Assembly (NCBI GenBank): GCA_963665045.2
Contig: CAXXJQ010000003.1
Location: 310,001-374,000 of the forward strand
DNA length: 64,000 nt
From: JAFGRU01 sp016934985
GTDB lineage: Bacteria > Desulfobacterota > Desulfuromonadia > Desulfuromonadales > JAAYDE01
Direction: 5' to 3'
The notes under the pieces were generated by a model. That model had not been told where the DNA came from and searched no databases. It worked only from the letters and a program-made list of their open reading frames with translations. This document shows, piece by piece, positions 56,730-64,000 of the stretch (within the stretch, counting starts at the first letter, position 1; every line of letters begins with the position of its first letter). The translations under genes and the position numbers were made by a program.

Positions 56730-57509
56730 ATGCTATTGGTTTTTGATGTCGGCAACACCAATATTGTATTGGGTGTATTCAAGGGAGATGAGCTTTTTGA
56801 AAACTGGCGTATCAGTACCGAAAAACATCGGACCGATGATGAGTATGCCATTCTGGTTCGGCAGTTATTTGGTTTTAAAGGGATTGATATTGGGGATATC
56901 TGCGACATCATAATCTCCTGCGTTGTCCCGCCAATGCTCAACACCCTTGCGGATTTGTGCCAAAGGTACTTCCGCCTTAAGCCCTATATCGTCGGGCCGG
57001 GCATCCGAACCGGTATGCCAATTCTTTATGAGAATCCTCGTGAAGTTGGGGCGGATCGCATTGTCAATGCGGTGGCTGCCTTTGAAGAGTATCGCCGCAA
57101 TCTAATCGTTGTTGACTTCGGTACGGCAACCACCTTCGACTATGTTACTGCCAAAGGAGAGTATCTGGGCGGGGCTATCGCGCCGGGATTGAATATTTCG
57201 TCGGAGGCTCTTTTCGAGGCTGCCAGTAAACTGCCGCGGGTTGAACTGGTTCGGCCGCCTCAGATTATAGCTAAGAATACGGTTAACAGCATTCAGGCCG
57301 GCCTTTTTTTCGGCTACGTCGGTTTGGTTGACGGCATCGTCGGGAGAATGAAAGAAGAGGCTGAGGAACCGCCCCTTGTGGTGGCAACAGGGGGGTTGTG
57401 TGAGATCATTGCTCCGACATCGCGAACAATTGACGAAATTGACCCGTTTCTGGCCCTTAAGGGCCTGAAAATTATTTATTCGCGGAATAAATCGGTAAAT
57501 ACGGAATAA
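56730..57509 (+). CDS. coaX: Type III pantothenate kinase
   Basis: First step of CoA synthesis, using the ASKHA fold instead of the CoaA P-loop type. The 259 residues begin MLLVFDVGNTNIVLGVFKGD (phosphate-1 motif DVGNTN). They contain PREVGADRIVNAVAAFEEYR, the phosphate-2 motif VVDFGTATTFDYVTAKGEYL, GGAIAPGLNISSEALFEAAS and the adenosine motif VVATGGLCEIIAP. Clustering with birA is common in many bacteria, reflecting coenzyme metabolism. About 150 bp separate it from birA. Confidence 0.97.
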   Translation: MLLVFDVGNTNIVLGVFKGDELFENWRISTEKHRTDDEYAILVRQLFGFKGIDIGDICDIIISCVVPPMLNTLADLCQRYFRLKPYIVGPGIRTGMPILYENPREVGADRIVNAVAAFEEYRRNLIVVDFGTATTFDYVTAKGEYLGGAIAPGLNISSEALFEAASKLPRVELVRPPQIIAKNTVNSIQAGLFFGYVGLVDGIVGRMKEEAEEPPLVVATGGLCEIIAPTSRTIDEIDPFLALKGLKIIYSRNKSVNTE

Positions 57510-57652
57510 TGCTATCCAAACAATCCAAATTTTGCTTTAATAGCGCCACAGATTTGTTTATCGTGCTTGGCTGTCCAAGCGATGCATTTGAGGGCAAAAA
57601 GAGGGAGTTCAGCCTCTGCAGATAAAGACTTCAGGCAAGGAAAGGAGAAGTA

Positions 57653-59731
57653 ATGGCTAAGTGTTCAAGAGAAAAGCTTCGGAATCTGGGAATTGTAGGT
57701 CATGGTGGATGTGGCAAAACATCTCTTGCTGAGGCGTTCCTTTTTATGACAGGTGTTACGGATCGGTTGGGCCGGGTGGATGACGGTACATCCACCATGG
57801 ACTTTGAACCTGAAGAATCCAAGAGAAAACTCACCATCAGTACAAGTCTCCATCATTTCGATTGGAAAGGCACCACTTTCAATATTATTGATACTCCGGG
57901 ATACACCAATTTTCTTCACGACACGCGGGATTGTGTCAGTATCATGGATGGCGCGCTTCTGGTCGGTTCGGCTGTTGCCGGCGTAAAGGCCCAGGCCGTC
58001 AAAATATGGGAATGGGCCGACCAATACCAGGTCCCCCGGGCGGCATTTATCAACCAGATGGAACGTGAAGGGGCCAATTTTCAGAAGGTGGTGGATGAAC
58101 TGGCTGAGCTTGTTTCAACCCAGCCGGCAATTGTGACCATTCCCATTGGCGCGGAAGTGGATTTTAAAGGGGTCATTAACCTCCTGACCATGAAAGCATA
58201 TACCTATGCGGATGGCGCCTCCGGTAAATCGAAAGAAGAGGACATCCCTGCGGACCTGCTTGAAGAGGCTGAAACCATGAGAATAATGCTCATGGAAGCG
58301 GTGTCGGAGGCGGACGATGCTTTGATGGAAAAATATCTGGAAACCGAGGAGCTTTCCAACGAGGAAATCCTTGAAGGTTTGAAAAAAGGTGCTTTCAACA
58401 ATATCATAACCCCTGTATTTTGTGGCAGTGCCCTTGAAAACAAGGGGCTGGACCAAATGCTTGATATTTTGGCTTTCTGCATGCCCGCCCCTTCGGATCG
58501 TCCCGTTCAGAAAGGGAGAAACCCCAAGAACGATGAAGCGGAAGAACGTGGCTGTGATGAACAAGCACCCTTCTCGGCCCGCGTTTTCAAAACCATCAGC
58601 GATCCTTTTACCGGCAAATTGACCCTGTTCCGCGTTTATTCCGGAACTCTCAAGAGCGATTCCAATGTCTTCAATCCGGGCAAGGATTCAGCCGAAAGGA
58701 TCGGCCAGCTTTTCCAGCTTGAAGGAAAGAAGCAGAAGGCCGTTGAGGAAGCGCTGGCGGGGGACATCGTTGCGGTTGCCAAACTCAAGGTTACCGGCAC
58801 CGGTGACACTCTGTGCGATGCGGCAAAACAGATCATTTATGAATCTCCTGCACCGATGAGTCCGGTTATATCTTTTGCTCTGGAAGCAGCGAGCAAAGGG
58901 GATCAGGATAAAATTCATAGTGGTTTGCAAAGACTGGTTGAAGAAGATACCACCCTTCAGGTTCTGCGTGATGAAGAGACCCACGAGCTGATTCTCTCTG
59001 GCATGGGCCAGCTTCACCTCGAAGTGGCGGTGGAAAAGCTGAAGCGCAAATATGGTGTCAGCGTTGTATTGAACGAGCCGAAAGTCCCTTATCGGGAAAC
59101 GATTAAGGGCAAAGCCAAGTTGCAAAGCAAATACAAGAAACAATCCGGCGGCCGTGGCCAGTATGCCGATGCCTGGATTGAAGTTGAGCCGATGCCCCGC
59201 GGTGGTGGTTACGAATTTGTCGATAAAATCGTCGGTGGGGTTATTCCGCGCCAGTACATCCCGGCCGTCGACAAAGGTATTCAGGAATCGTCTGCGAAGG
59301 GCATTCTAGGGGGTTTCCCAGTAGTGGATTTCAAGGTTACCCTTTTTGACGGTTCTTATCATGCCGTTGACTCTTCAGAAATGGCTTTTAAAATTGCCGG
59401 TTCCATGGGGATCAAAAAGGCTATGGAACAGGCCAATCCCGTTCTGCTTGAGCCCATCGTCCAGATGGAAATAACCGTTCCGGACGAGTGTATGGGTGAT
59501 GTCATTGGTGATATCAACTCTCGGCGTGGTCGTGTCCTTGGTTTTGAAGCAAAGGGCAGCAATCAAGTCATAAACGTCAATGTACCGATGTCCGAAGTTT
59601 TGAAATATTCCTCTGAACTTGGGGCCATGACCTCGGACCGCGGACTTTTCACAATGGAATTTTCCCATTATGAAGAAGTGCCCGGGGCCATGACGGAAAA
59701 GCTTCTGGAGCAGTTCAAAAAAGAAGAATAG
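57653..59731 (+). CDS. Elongation factor G paralogue (EF-G2 type)
   Basis: A 692-residue translational GTPase with EF-G domain order. G1 reads GHGGCGKTSLAEAF instead of the canonical AHIDAGKTT, switch I MDFEPEESKRKLTISTSLHH instead of MDWMEQEQERGITI, G3 DTPGY and G4 NQMERE instead of NKMD. Domains II-V follow (GRGQYADAWIEVEPMPRGGG in domain IV; PVQMEITVPDECMGDVIGD-like PIVQMEITVPDECMGDVIGD). This matches the EF-G2 group found beside a normal fusA, some members of which lack translocation activity. It is monocistronic with its own terminator; AAAGGAG precedes the ATG. Confidence 0.92.
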   Translation: MAKCSREKLRNLGIVGHGGCGKTSLAEAFLFMTGVTDRLGRVDDGTSTMDFEPEESKRKLTISTSLHHFDWKGTTFNIIDTPGYTNFLHDTRDCVSIMDGALLVGSAVAGVKAQAVKIWEWADQYQVPRAAFINQMEREGANFQKVVDELAELVSTQPAIVTIPIGAEVDFKGVINLLTMKAYTYADGASGKSKEEDIPADLLEEAETMRIMLMEAVSEADDALMEKYLETEELSNEEILEGLKKGAFNNIITPVFCGSALENKGLDQMLDILAFCMPAPSDRPVQKGRNPKNDEAEERGCDEQAPFSARVFKTISDPFTGKLTLFRVYSGTLKSDSNVFNPGKDSAERIGQLFQLEGKKQKAVEEALAGDIVAVAKLKVTGTGDTLCDAAKQIIYESPAPMSPVISFALEAASKGDQDKIHSGLQRLVEEDTTLQVLRDEETHELILSGMGQLHLEVAVEKLKRKYGVSVVLNEPKVPYRETIKGKAKLQSKYKKQSGGRGQYADAWIEVEPMPRGGGYEFVDKIVGGVIPRQYIPAVDKGIQESSAKGILGGFPVVDFKVTLFDGSYHAVDSSEMAFKIAGSMGIKKAMEQANPVLLEPIVQMEITVPDECMGDVIGDINSRRGRVLGFEAKGSNQVINVNVPMSEVLKYSSELGAMTSDRGLFTMEFSHYEEVPGAMTEKLLEQFKKEE

Positions 59732-59761
59732 AACCCAACAGAATTTCATTCAGATAAAAAA

Positions 59762-59787
59762 AGAGCGGCTTGGCCGCTCTTTTTTTA
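59762..59787 (+). terminator. Terminator of the EF-G paralogue
   Basis: AGAGCGG pairs with CCGCTCT around a short loop, with A-run before and T-run after (59781-59787). Confidence 0.9.
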
Positions 59788-59790
59788 TCT

Positions 59791-60241
59791 GGTGTTCTTT
59801 GAAAATAATTCTATTTCCTAATTCTGTCACTTTTGTCTGTCACCCGCCTTATCAATATTCAGTTTAAGAGCGTCAGGCTTGCCTCCGTATGTGTCTGCAA
59901 CAATTTACCGAAAAGCTCCTGATGTGGGTCCATTATAAAAAAATTAGAAAAATTAATTACAATATTTAATGGTATGGGGTTTTTTCTGAGAATCGTTCTG
60001 TTTTTCTCTTCTTCCAGATCAATTTGGCTGGAGGTTTGCAAAAATAAATTTCAATTGGATGATTCGTGGGTCTTTAACATCAGAAAACAGCACAAAGCTT
60101 GAGTTTTTCCGGAAATGCGCAAGTTTTTTCTTCTGGTATAGTGACAGAAAAGGGCTTAACCCGTCGGCCGTTGTCTGGTTAGTCGGGGGCCTGCTTGGAT
60201 GTCTCCCCCAGTTTTGAATTTGGTGGCTCTGGTTTTCAAAC
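59791..60241. other. 451-bp intergenic region upstream of the MgtC-like gene
   Basis: AT-rich, with no supported gene. It should contain the mgtC-like promoter and leader. I did not recognise an M-box (ykoK) or other magnesium riboswitch. Confidence 0.4.
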
Positions 60242-60931
60242 ATGAATGAATTTGCGTTCAATTATGAGTTCACGTTGTTTTTTCGGTTGCTGTTTGCTGC
60301 AATCATTGGTGGCATAATCGGCTTTGAACGAGAATACCACGGCCGTGAAGCGGGTCTACGTACGCATTCGCTGGTTTGTGTCGGCGCATGTTTGATGATG
60401 GTGATATCGGAAAGCTTTGCGGTCAAGTATGGTGCTGAGTTATCAAGCGGAATTCTTCGTGTGGATCCGTCCCGGGTGGCGGCCCAAATTGTAACAGGTA
60501 TCGGTTTTCTAGGGGCAGGCGCCATCATTAAGGAGGGCGCCAGTGTTAGGGGATTGACTACTGCTGCCGGTCTCTGGGTTGCCGCCGGTTTAGGGATGGC
60601 TGTGGGTTCCGGCCTTTACTTTGCTGCTGCGGCTACCGCTGTTTTGTCCTTGATTGTGCTGTTGCTTTTGAGAAAAGTAGACAGCCGGATTCGGAAAAAA
60701 ACATTTAGATTTTTGGTGGTGCGGTGTTCTTCTGAATCGGGCAATTATGAAAAACTGGCCCAGTTTTTTATCAAAAACGCAATTGAGATTGTCGATTTTT
60801 CCCTCGAAAAGGACTGGGCTAATCAAGAGGATGTTTATTACTTTACGGTTCGACCCTCTGGAAGCATGAGGGTATTCCCCGTTGATTCCATGGGGGAGCT
60901 TGAATTTGTGAAAAAAGTTTTTTTCCCTTGA
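60242..60931 (+). CDS. MgtC/SapB-family membrane protein
   Basis: A 229-residue inner-membrane protein. The N-terminal 140 residues match MgtC/SapB, with about four to five helices and the signatures RLLFAAIIGGIIGFEREYHG, AGLRTHSLVCVGACLMMVIS, AAQIVTGIGFLGAGAIIKEG and VRGLTTAAGLWVAAGLGMAV. A C-terminal ACT-like cytosolic domain of about 80 residues (FRFLVVRCSSESGNYEKLAQ) follows. MgtC proteins adapt cells to low Mg2+ or modulate ATP synthase and phosphate uptake. The direct function here is unknown. It is followed by the REC-PilZ gene in the same direction, about 70 bp away. Confidence 0.9.
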   Translation: MNEFAFNYEFTLFFRLLFAAIIGGIIGFEREYHGREAGLRTHSLVCVGACLMMVISESFAVKYGAELSSGILRVDPSRVAAQIVTGIGFLGAGAIIKEGASVRGLTTAAGLWVAAGLGMAVGSGLYFAAAATAVLSLIVLLLLRKVDSRIRKKTFRFLVVRCSSESGNYEKLAQFFIKNAIEIVDFSLEKDWANQEDVYYFTVRPSGSMRVFPVDSMGELEFVKKVFFP

Positions 60932-61004
60932 TGTGGATTTTCCCCGGATGACTTATCTGGGGAAACATTGAAGTTTGAATTCTAATGTATAAAAGGAGAA
61001 ATAA

Positions 61005-61742
61005 GTGAAAAAGGAAAAAGTTCTTCTGGCTGATGATGTTGAACTTTTTTTAGAATTGGAAAAATCCTTTTTCCATCTGGATCGATTCGACATTTTTATG
61101 GCTCGAACCGGTAAAGAGGCATTTGAAGTGGCTGTGTCTGAAAAGCCGGACATTATCTTCTTGGACCTCTACATGCCGGAAATGAATGGCGACGAGGCTT
61201 GCCAAAAAATAAAAAGCCATCCGGAACTGTCTGAAATCCCCGTTATTATGGTGACTCACCCGGATGAGGAGGAGTTGGAAAGATGCTACCAGAATGGTTG
61301 TGACGACATTCTTTTCAAACCTCTCAAGCGGGAACAGTTTCTCGCGGCAGCTAACACTTTCCTCGAAAGTAGTCATCGCCTGGCACCTAGAGTCGGGACA
61401 AGGGTAAAAGTTTTTTATGAAATTGAGGGCGAAAAGTTGTTTGCGAATTTTACTGTCAATATGAGCACTGGAGGTGTGTTTTTGGAATCCGAGGAAGTAC
61501 TGCCGGAAGACACGCCATTACTCATGGAGTTCATTTTGCCTGGAGGGAAGAAAAAGGTTCGTTGCAATGGCAAGGTAGCCTGGCGAAACATGCCGGGAAA
61601 GAAACAGGTTGAGAACCTTCCCGCGGGAATGGGTATCCAGTTTGTTGATCTGAAGCTTGAAGAGATGGACGCCATTCGCCAGTACCTTCAGACAATCTGT
61701 GAAAAGAATCTTCCGAAGGAAGCTGATTTTTTGAGGTTTTGA
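61005..61742 (+). CDS. Response regulator with REC and PilZ domains
   Basis: A 245-residue protein starting at GTG 61005, after AAAAGGAG. Residues 1-120 form a receiver domain: the acidic pocket DDVE near residue 10, phospho-acceptor Asp in DIIFLDLYMPEMNGDEA, Thr in MVTHPDEEE and Lys in ILFKPLKREQF. Residues 125-235 form a PilZ domain with RVGTR (RxxxR) and NMSTGGVFLE (N/DxSxxG), the c-di-GMP contacts. The pair links phosphorelay input to c-di-GMP, common in Desulfuromonadales and usually acting on motility or adhesion. No kinase gene is nearby. Confidence 0.9.
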   Translation: MKKEKVLLADDVELFLELEKSFFHLDRFDIFMARTGKEAFEVAVSEKPDIIFLDLYMPEMNGDEACQKIKSHPELSEIPVIMVTHPDEEELERCYQNGCDDILFKPLKREQFLAAANTFLESSHRLAPRVGTRVKVFYEIEGEKLFANFTVNMSTGGVFLESEEVLPEDTPLLMEFILPGGKKKVRCNGKVAWRNMPGKKQVENLPAGMGIQFVDLKLEEMDAIRQYLQTICEKNLPKEADFLRF

Positions 61743-61802
61743 TTTACAAAAATCTCTGAACGGAAATATTTTTTCATATCGCGAAAAGGATGGATTATAT
61801 GT

Positions 61803-61840
61803 AAGAGGTCGGCCTGTTAGTGGTTGACCTCTTTGTCATT
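61803..61840 (+). terminator. Terminator of the REC-PilZ gene
   Basis: AAGAGGTC (61803-61810) pairs with GACCTCTT (61826-61833), followed by a T-rich tail. Confidence 0.75.
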
Positions 61841-61920
61841 TTTGCTTACCTTCTAACCTCGCTCCCGTTTTTTTCTCTGGTAGTTGTTTCCCATATCGTA
61901 TTTTTTTGGACTTCAGGTTA

Positions 61921-62850
61921 ATGAATCTGCAAAAAGGGGTTTTCCGGTTTGAACCGGACGGTGAGGATGCCGGAAACCGGCTGGATGTCTTTATACCATC
62001 TGCCGATGAAAGGTTTTCCAGGACTCTGGTTCGGAAAGTTGTGGACCTGGGTGGCGTGCACGTTGCCGGGAAGCGGGTGCGGCGCTGTTCCCATACGGTC
62101 CGGGAAGGCGAGAGGATTGAGCTGTTTCTGGACGGTTTGCAGCTGGAGCCTTTTAACCTGGAAGAATGTCATGTCCTTTTTAGAGACGAATATCTAATCG
62201 CCATCAACAAGCCGTCGGGAATTGAAACCAATCCGACACCGGCTCGCTACAAAGGGACGCTTTACGAGGCTTTGCTGCGTTTTCTAAAGAACCCTTGCCG
62301 TCCTCTCGATCGTCCGGAACTCGGCATGGTTCAGCGTCTCGATCGCGATACCTCCGGGGTTATGGTATTTTCAACCCATCGTAAGGCGCACAAACCGTTG
62401 ACAATCGCTTTTCGGGAACGCAAAGTCAGAAAAGTTTATCGAGCCCTGGTGGCGGGACATCTGGAAAGCAAAGAAGGGGAGTTTCGCTCGCTGCTGGCGC
62501 GCAGCCATGCCACCAACCGGATGAAATCTGTTGCCAGGGGCGGGAGGGAAGCCGTTACTATTTATCGGGTGGTGGAGGAATTCTCTGCTGCATCTTTGGT
62601 TGAGGTTGACATTCCGACCGGTCGCTCTCATCAGATCCGGGTCCATTTTTCCGAAGCAGGGCACCCCTTGCTTGGGGATGGCAAATATACCGGAAAAGAT
62701 CAGTTGGCATACGTTGATTGTCAACGGACCATGCTCCATGCCTTTCGTCTCGTCTTGAAGCACCCTGTTGAAAACCGGAAGCTTCATTTGGAAGCACCTC
62801 TGCCCGAGGATATGCTGGCAGTCATTCGCAGTTTGGGCGAAAGTAAATAA
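61921..62850 (+). CDS. RluA-family pseudouridine synthase
   Basis: A 309-residue rRNA/tRNA pseudouridine synthase. The ATG at 61921 is preferred over a TTG five codons upstream. An N-terminal S4 RNA-binding domain (LDVFIPSADERFSRTLVRKV) is followed by the catalytic domain with YLIAINKPSGIETNPT and the catalytic-Asp motif MVQRLDRDTSGVMVFS, then YRALVAGHL and VDIPTGRSHQIRVHFSEAGH. This is typical of RluA/RluD. The exact target uridines cannot be read from sequence. It lies about 45 bp before lgt in the same direction. Confidence 0.94.
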   Translation: MNLQKGVFRFEPDGEDAGNRLDVFIPSADERFSRTLVRKVVDLGGVHVAGKRVRRCSHTVREGERIELFLDGLQLEPFNLEECHVLFRDEYLIAINKPSGIETNPTPARYKGTLYEALLRFLKNPCRPLDRPELGMVQRLDRDTSGVMVFSTHRKAHKPLTIAFRERKVRKVYRALVAGHLESKEGEFRSLLARSHATNRMKSVARGGREAVTIYRVVEEFSAASLVEVDIPTGRSHQIRVHFSEAGHPLLGDGKYTGKDQLAYVDCQRTMLHAFRLVLKHPVENRKLHLEAPLPEDMLAVIRSLGESK

Positions 62851-62894
62851 ACGGAGTTTTCGACGAGAAGAGCCCCTCTTTCGCAGGTTTTTAT

Positions 62895-63679
62895 ATGTTG
62901 TCTTACCCTCAAATTGACCCGGAAATATTCAGTATCGGTCCCTTGTCCGTTCGCTGGTACGGCATGATGTATCTTCTGGCCTTTGTGCTCGGTTTCGGCA
63001 TTGTCCGCTATCTGGGCAAACTACGACATCTGGCTATTTCCAAGGAGACGGTTTCCGACCTCTTTTTTTATGTCATGCTGGGCGTAATTCTCGGCGGCAG
63101 ACTGGGATATGTGCTGTTCTACAACTTCGACTTTTATCTCCACCATCCCCTGAGCATACCGGCCGTCTGGGAAGGAGGCATGAGTTTTCATGGAGGTCTT
63201 CTTGGGGTTATAATAGCATCGTACCTTTTCTGCCGTAAAAAGACCTGCCGGTGTTACTGGTCGGTGATATCCTGGTCGCGGCGGCCAGTTTGGGACTGGG
63301 TTTCGGAAGGCTCGGAAATTTTATCAACGCCGAGTTGTGGGGTCGAACGACGGATATGCCCTGGGGCATGGTTTTCCCCGGTGCCGGTCCGCTGCCGCGG
63401 CATCCCAGCCAACTTTATGAAGCAGTGCTGGAGGGGGCGGTCCTTTTTAGCCTCCTTATGTGGATGCATCACAAGAAAGCAACCTATGGTATCCCTTTCT
63501 TCTCTTTTTTCTTTTTTTACGGCTGCTTTCGATTTTTTGTCGAGTTTTTCCGGGAACCGGATGCCCAACTGGGATTTCTCTGGTCCTTTGTTACCATGGG
63601 ACAGCTGTTGTCCGTTCCCATGATTCTTTTTGCAATCGGGGGATGGTTATTCGTTTTTAAAAAAAGGCAGAATGAATGA
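62895..63679 (+). CDS. lgt: Prolipoprotein diacylglyceryl transferase, frameshifted
   Basis: Lgt transfers diacylglycerol to the lipobox cysteine of prolipoproteins, the first and normally essential step of lipoprotein maturation. The N-terminal half reads from the ATG at 62895 (VRWYGMMYLLAFVLGFGIV; GVILGGRLGYVLFYN; WEGGMSFHGGLLGVI) as far as CRKK. The C-terminal half is in the next frame (LLVGDILVAAASLGLGFGRL, GNFINAELWGR, HPSQLYEAVLEG, ending KKRQNE). One added A in the five-A run at 63237-63241 gives RKKDLPVLLVGD and a continuous protein of about 260 residues. Sequencing error is the likeliest cause. The stop overlaps the next ATG. Confidence 0.9.
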
Positions 63680-64000
63680 GCGATATTCAGGGTATTATTT
63701 ACGATTTTGATGGTGTGCTGTTTGCCAGCAAGCGTGCCAATCTCGCCTATTACAACGTGGTTCTGAGGGAATTTAAAGCCCCTTCCGTCAACACGGATGA
63801 TGAGGCCAAGGTTCATTTGTGTCACACGGCCAACAGCGCCAAAGTATTCGAGGTGCTTCTCGGCCCGGGACTGGTTCAGCCGGCTCTCGATTTTGCCGCC
63901 CGTCTGGGTTACCGTCAGTTCATGCTCTTAATGGACATGGAGCCCAATCTCATTCCCTCGCTGAAAGATTTGGCAGCAAAGGTGCCTCTTGGAGTGGCTA
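63676..64000 (+). CDS. HAD-superfamily hydrolase-like protein (3' end cut by window)
   Basis: The ATG at 63676 overlaps the lgt stop (ATGA), so the two are translationally coupled. The 108 visible residues begin MSDIQGIIYDFDGVLFASKR, with HAD motif I DFDGV, and continue with a helical cap-like region (FEVLLGPGLVQPALDFAARL) and LIPSLKDLAAKVPLGVA. Motifs II-IV lie beyond the window. It is probably a phosphoglycolate-phosphatase-like phosphatase; the substrate cannot be assigned. Confidence 0.85.
   Translation, partial: MSDIQGIIYDFDGVLFASKRANLAYYNVVLREFKAPSVNTDDEAKVHLCHTANSAKVFEVLLGPGLVQPALDFAARLGYRQFMLLMDMEPNLIPSLKDLAAKVPLGVA

Overview
The window looks like chromosomal DNA of an anaerobic or microaerophilic deltaproteobacterium, most likely a Desulfuromonadales relative (Geobacter/Pelobacter/Desulfuromonas type). 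This is an inference from gene content: hybrid cluster protein with an HcpR-like regulator and FNR-type operators, a PerR-like Fur protein beside rubrerythrin, an MXAN_5187-C-like protein, EF-P with EpmA, pdxST, a short birA beside nadC and coaX, an EF-G paralogue, and REC-PilZ and DUF4388-like signalling proteins. I saw no tRNA, rRNA, CRISPR array, prophage or intact insertion sequence.

Layout. 1-9.6 kb (minus strand): a truncated PiT phosphate transporter behind a Pho-box-like triple repeat; secreted transglutaminase-like and DUF2059 proteins; efp-epmA; a secreted caspase/legumain-fold peptidase with duplicated C-terminal repeats, preceded by a small exported protein that resembles its N-terminal region; and a cNMP-binding protein with an AI-2E-type permease. 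9.9-18.5 kb: pdxST, a PflX-like radical SAM protein, a degenerate pyrophosphatase, map, a DCC protein, a Rho-N protein, a Cys/Met-metabolism PLP enzyme, nitroreductase and DUF523-DUF1722. 18.7-28 kb: uvrC, perR-rubrerythrin, a YchF-like NTPase, a HEAT lipoprotein, and the ferredoxin/HcpR/Hcp nitrosative-stress group. 28-32 kb: a K+ channel and a three-gene type III polyketide synthase cluster. 32.1-33.6 kb is gene-poor debris with a frameshifted HTH gene. 33.6-41.4 kb: uvrD/pcrA, a ClC channel, a 31-bp tandem repeat, and glmU-glmS. 41.7-53.7 kb: hflX, a LysM lytic transglycosylase, TPR and Smr proteins, RNase E/G, an ABC-F protein and a DUF4388-like protein. 53.8-64 kb: an OmpA lipoprotein, nadC-birA-coaX, fusA2, MgtC, REC-PilZ, an RluA-type synthase, lgt and a HAD-like protein cut by the window end.

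The most interesting biology is the operon of a U32/UbiU-V-like Fe-S protein, a SAM methyltransferase and a type III PKS (29.1-32.1 kb). It resembles the phenolic-lipid/alkylquinone trio of other bacteria, but an O2-independent hydroxylase candidate sits where the flavin monooxygenase would be. Second is the caspase-like peptidase with its stand-alone N-region partner.

The window also carries several small interspersed repeat families: four copies of a MITE-like element with AACCTG...CAGGTT ends, hairpins with shared GAATAGT/ACTATTC arms, CTGTTGA(A/G)AAAC elements, and a duplicated terminator-bearing segment. Three genes (HTH at 33.1 kb, ABC-F at 52.7 kb, lgt at 63.2 kb) are each broken by one base in a poly-A/T run. 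Because lgt is normally essential, this pattern suggests homopolymer sequencing error, though slippage or real mutation is possible.
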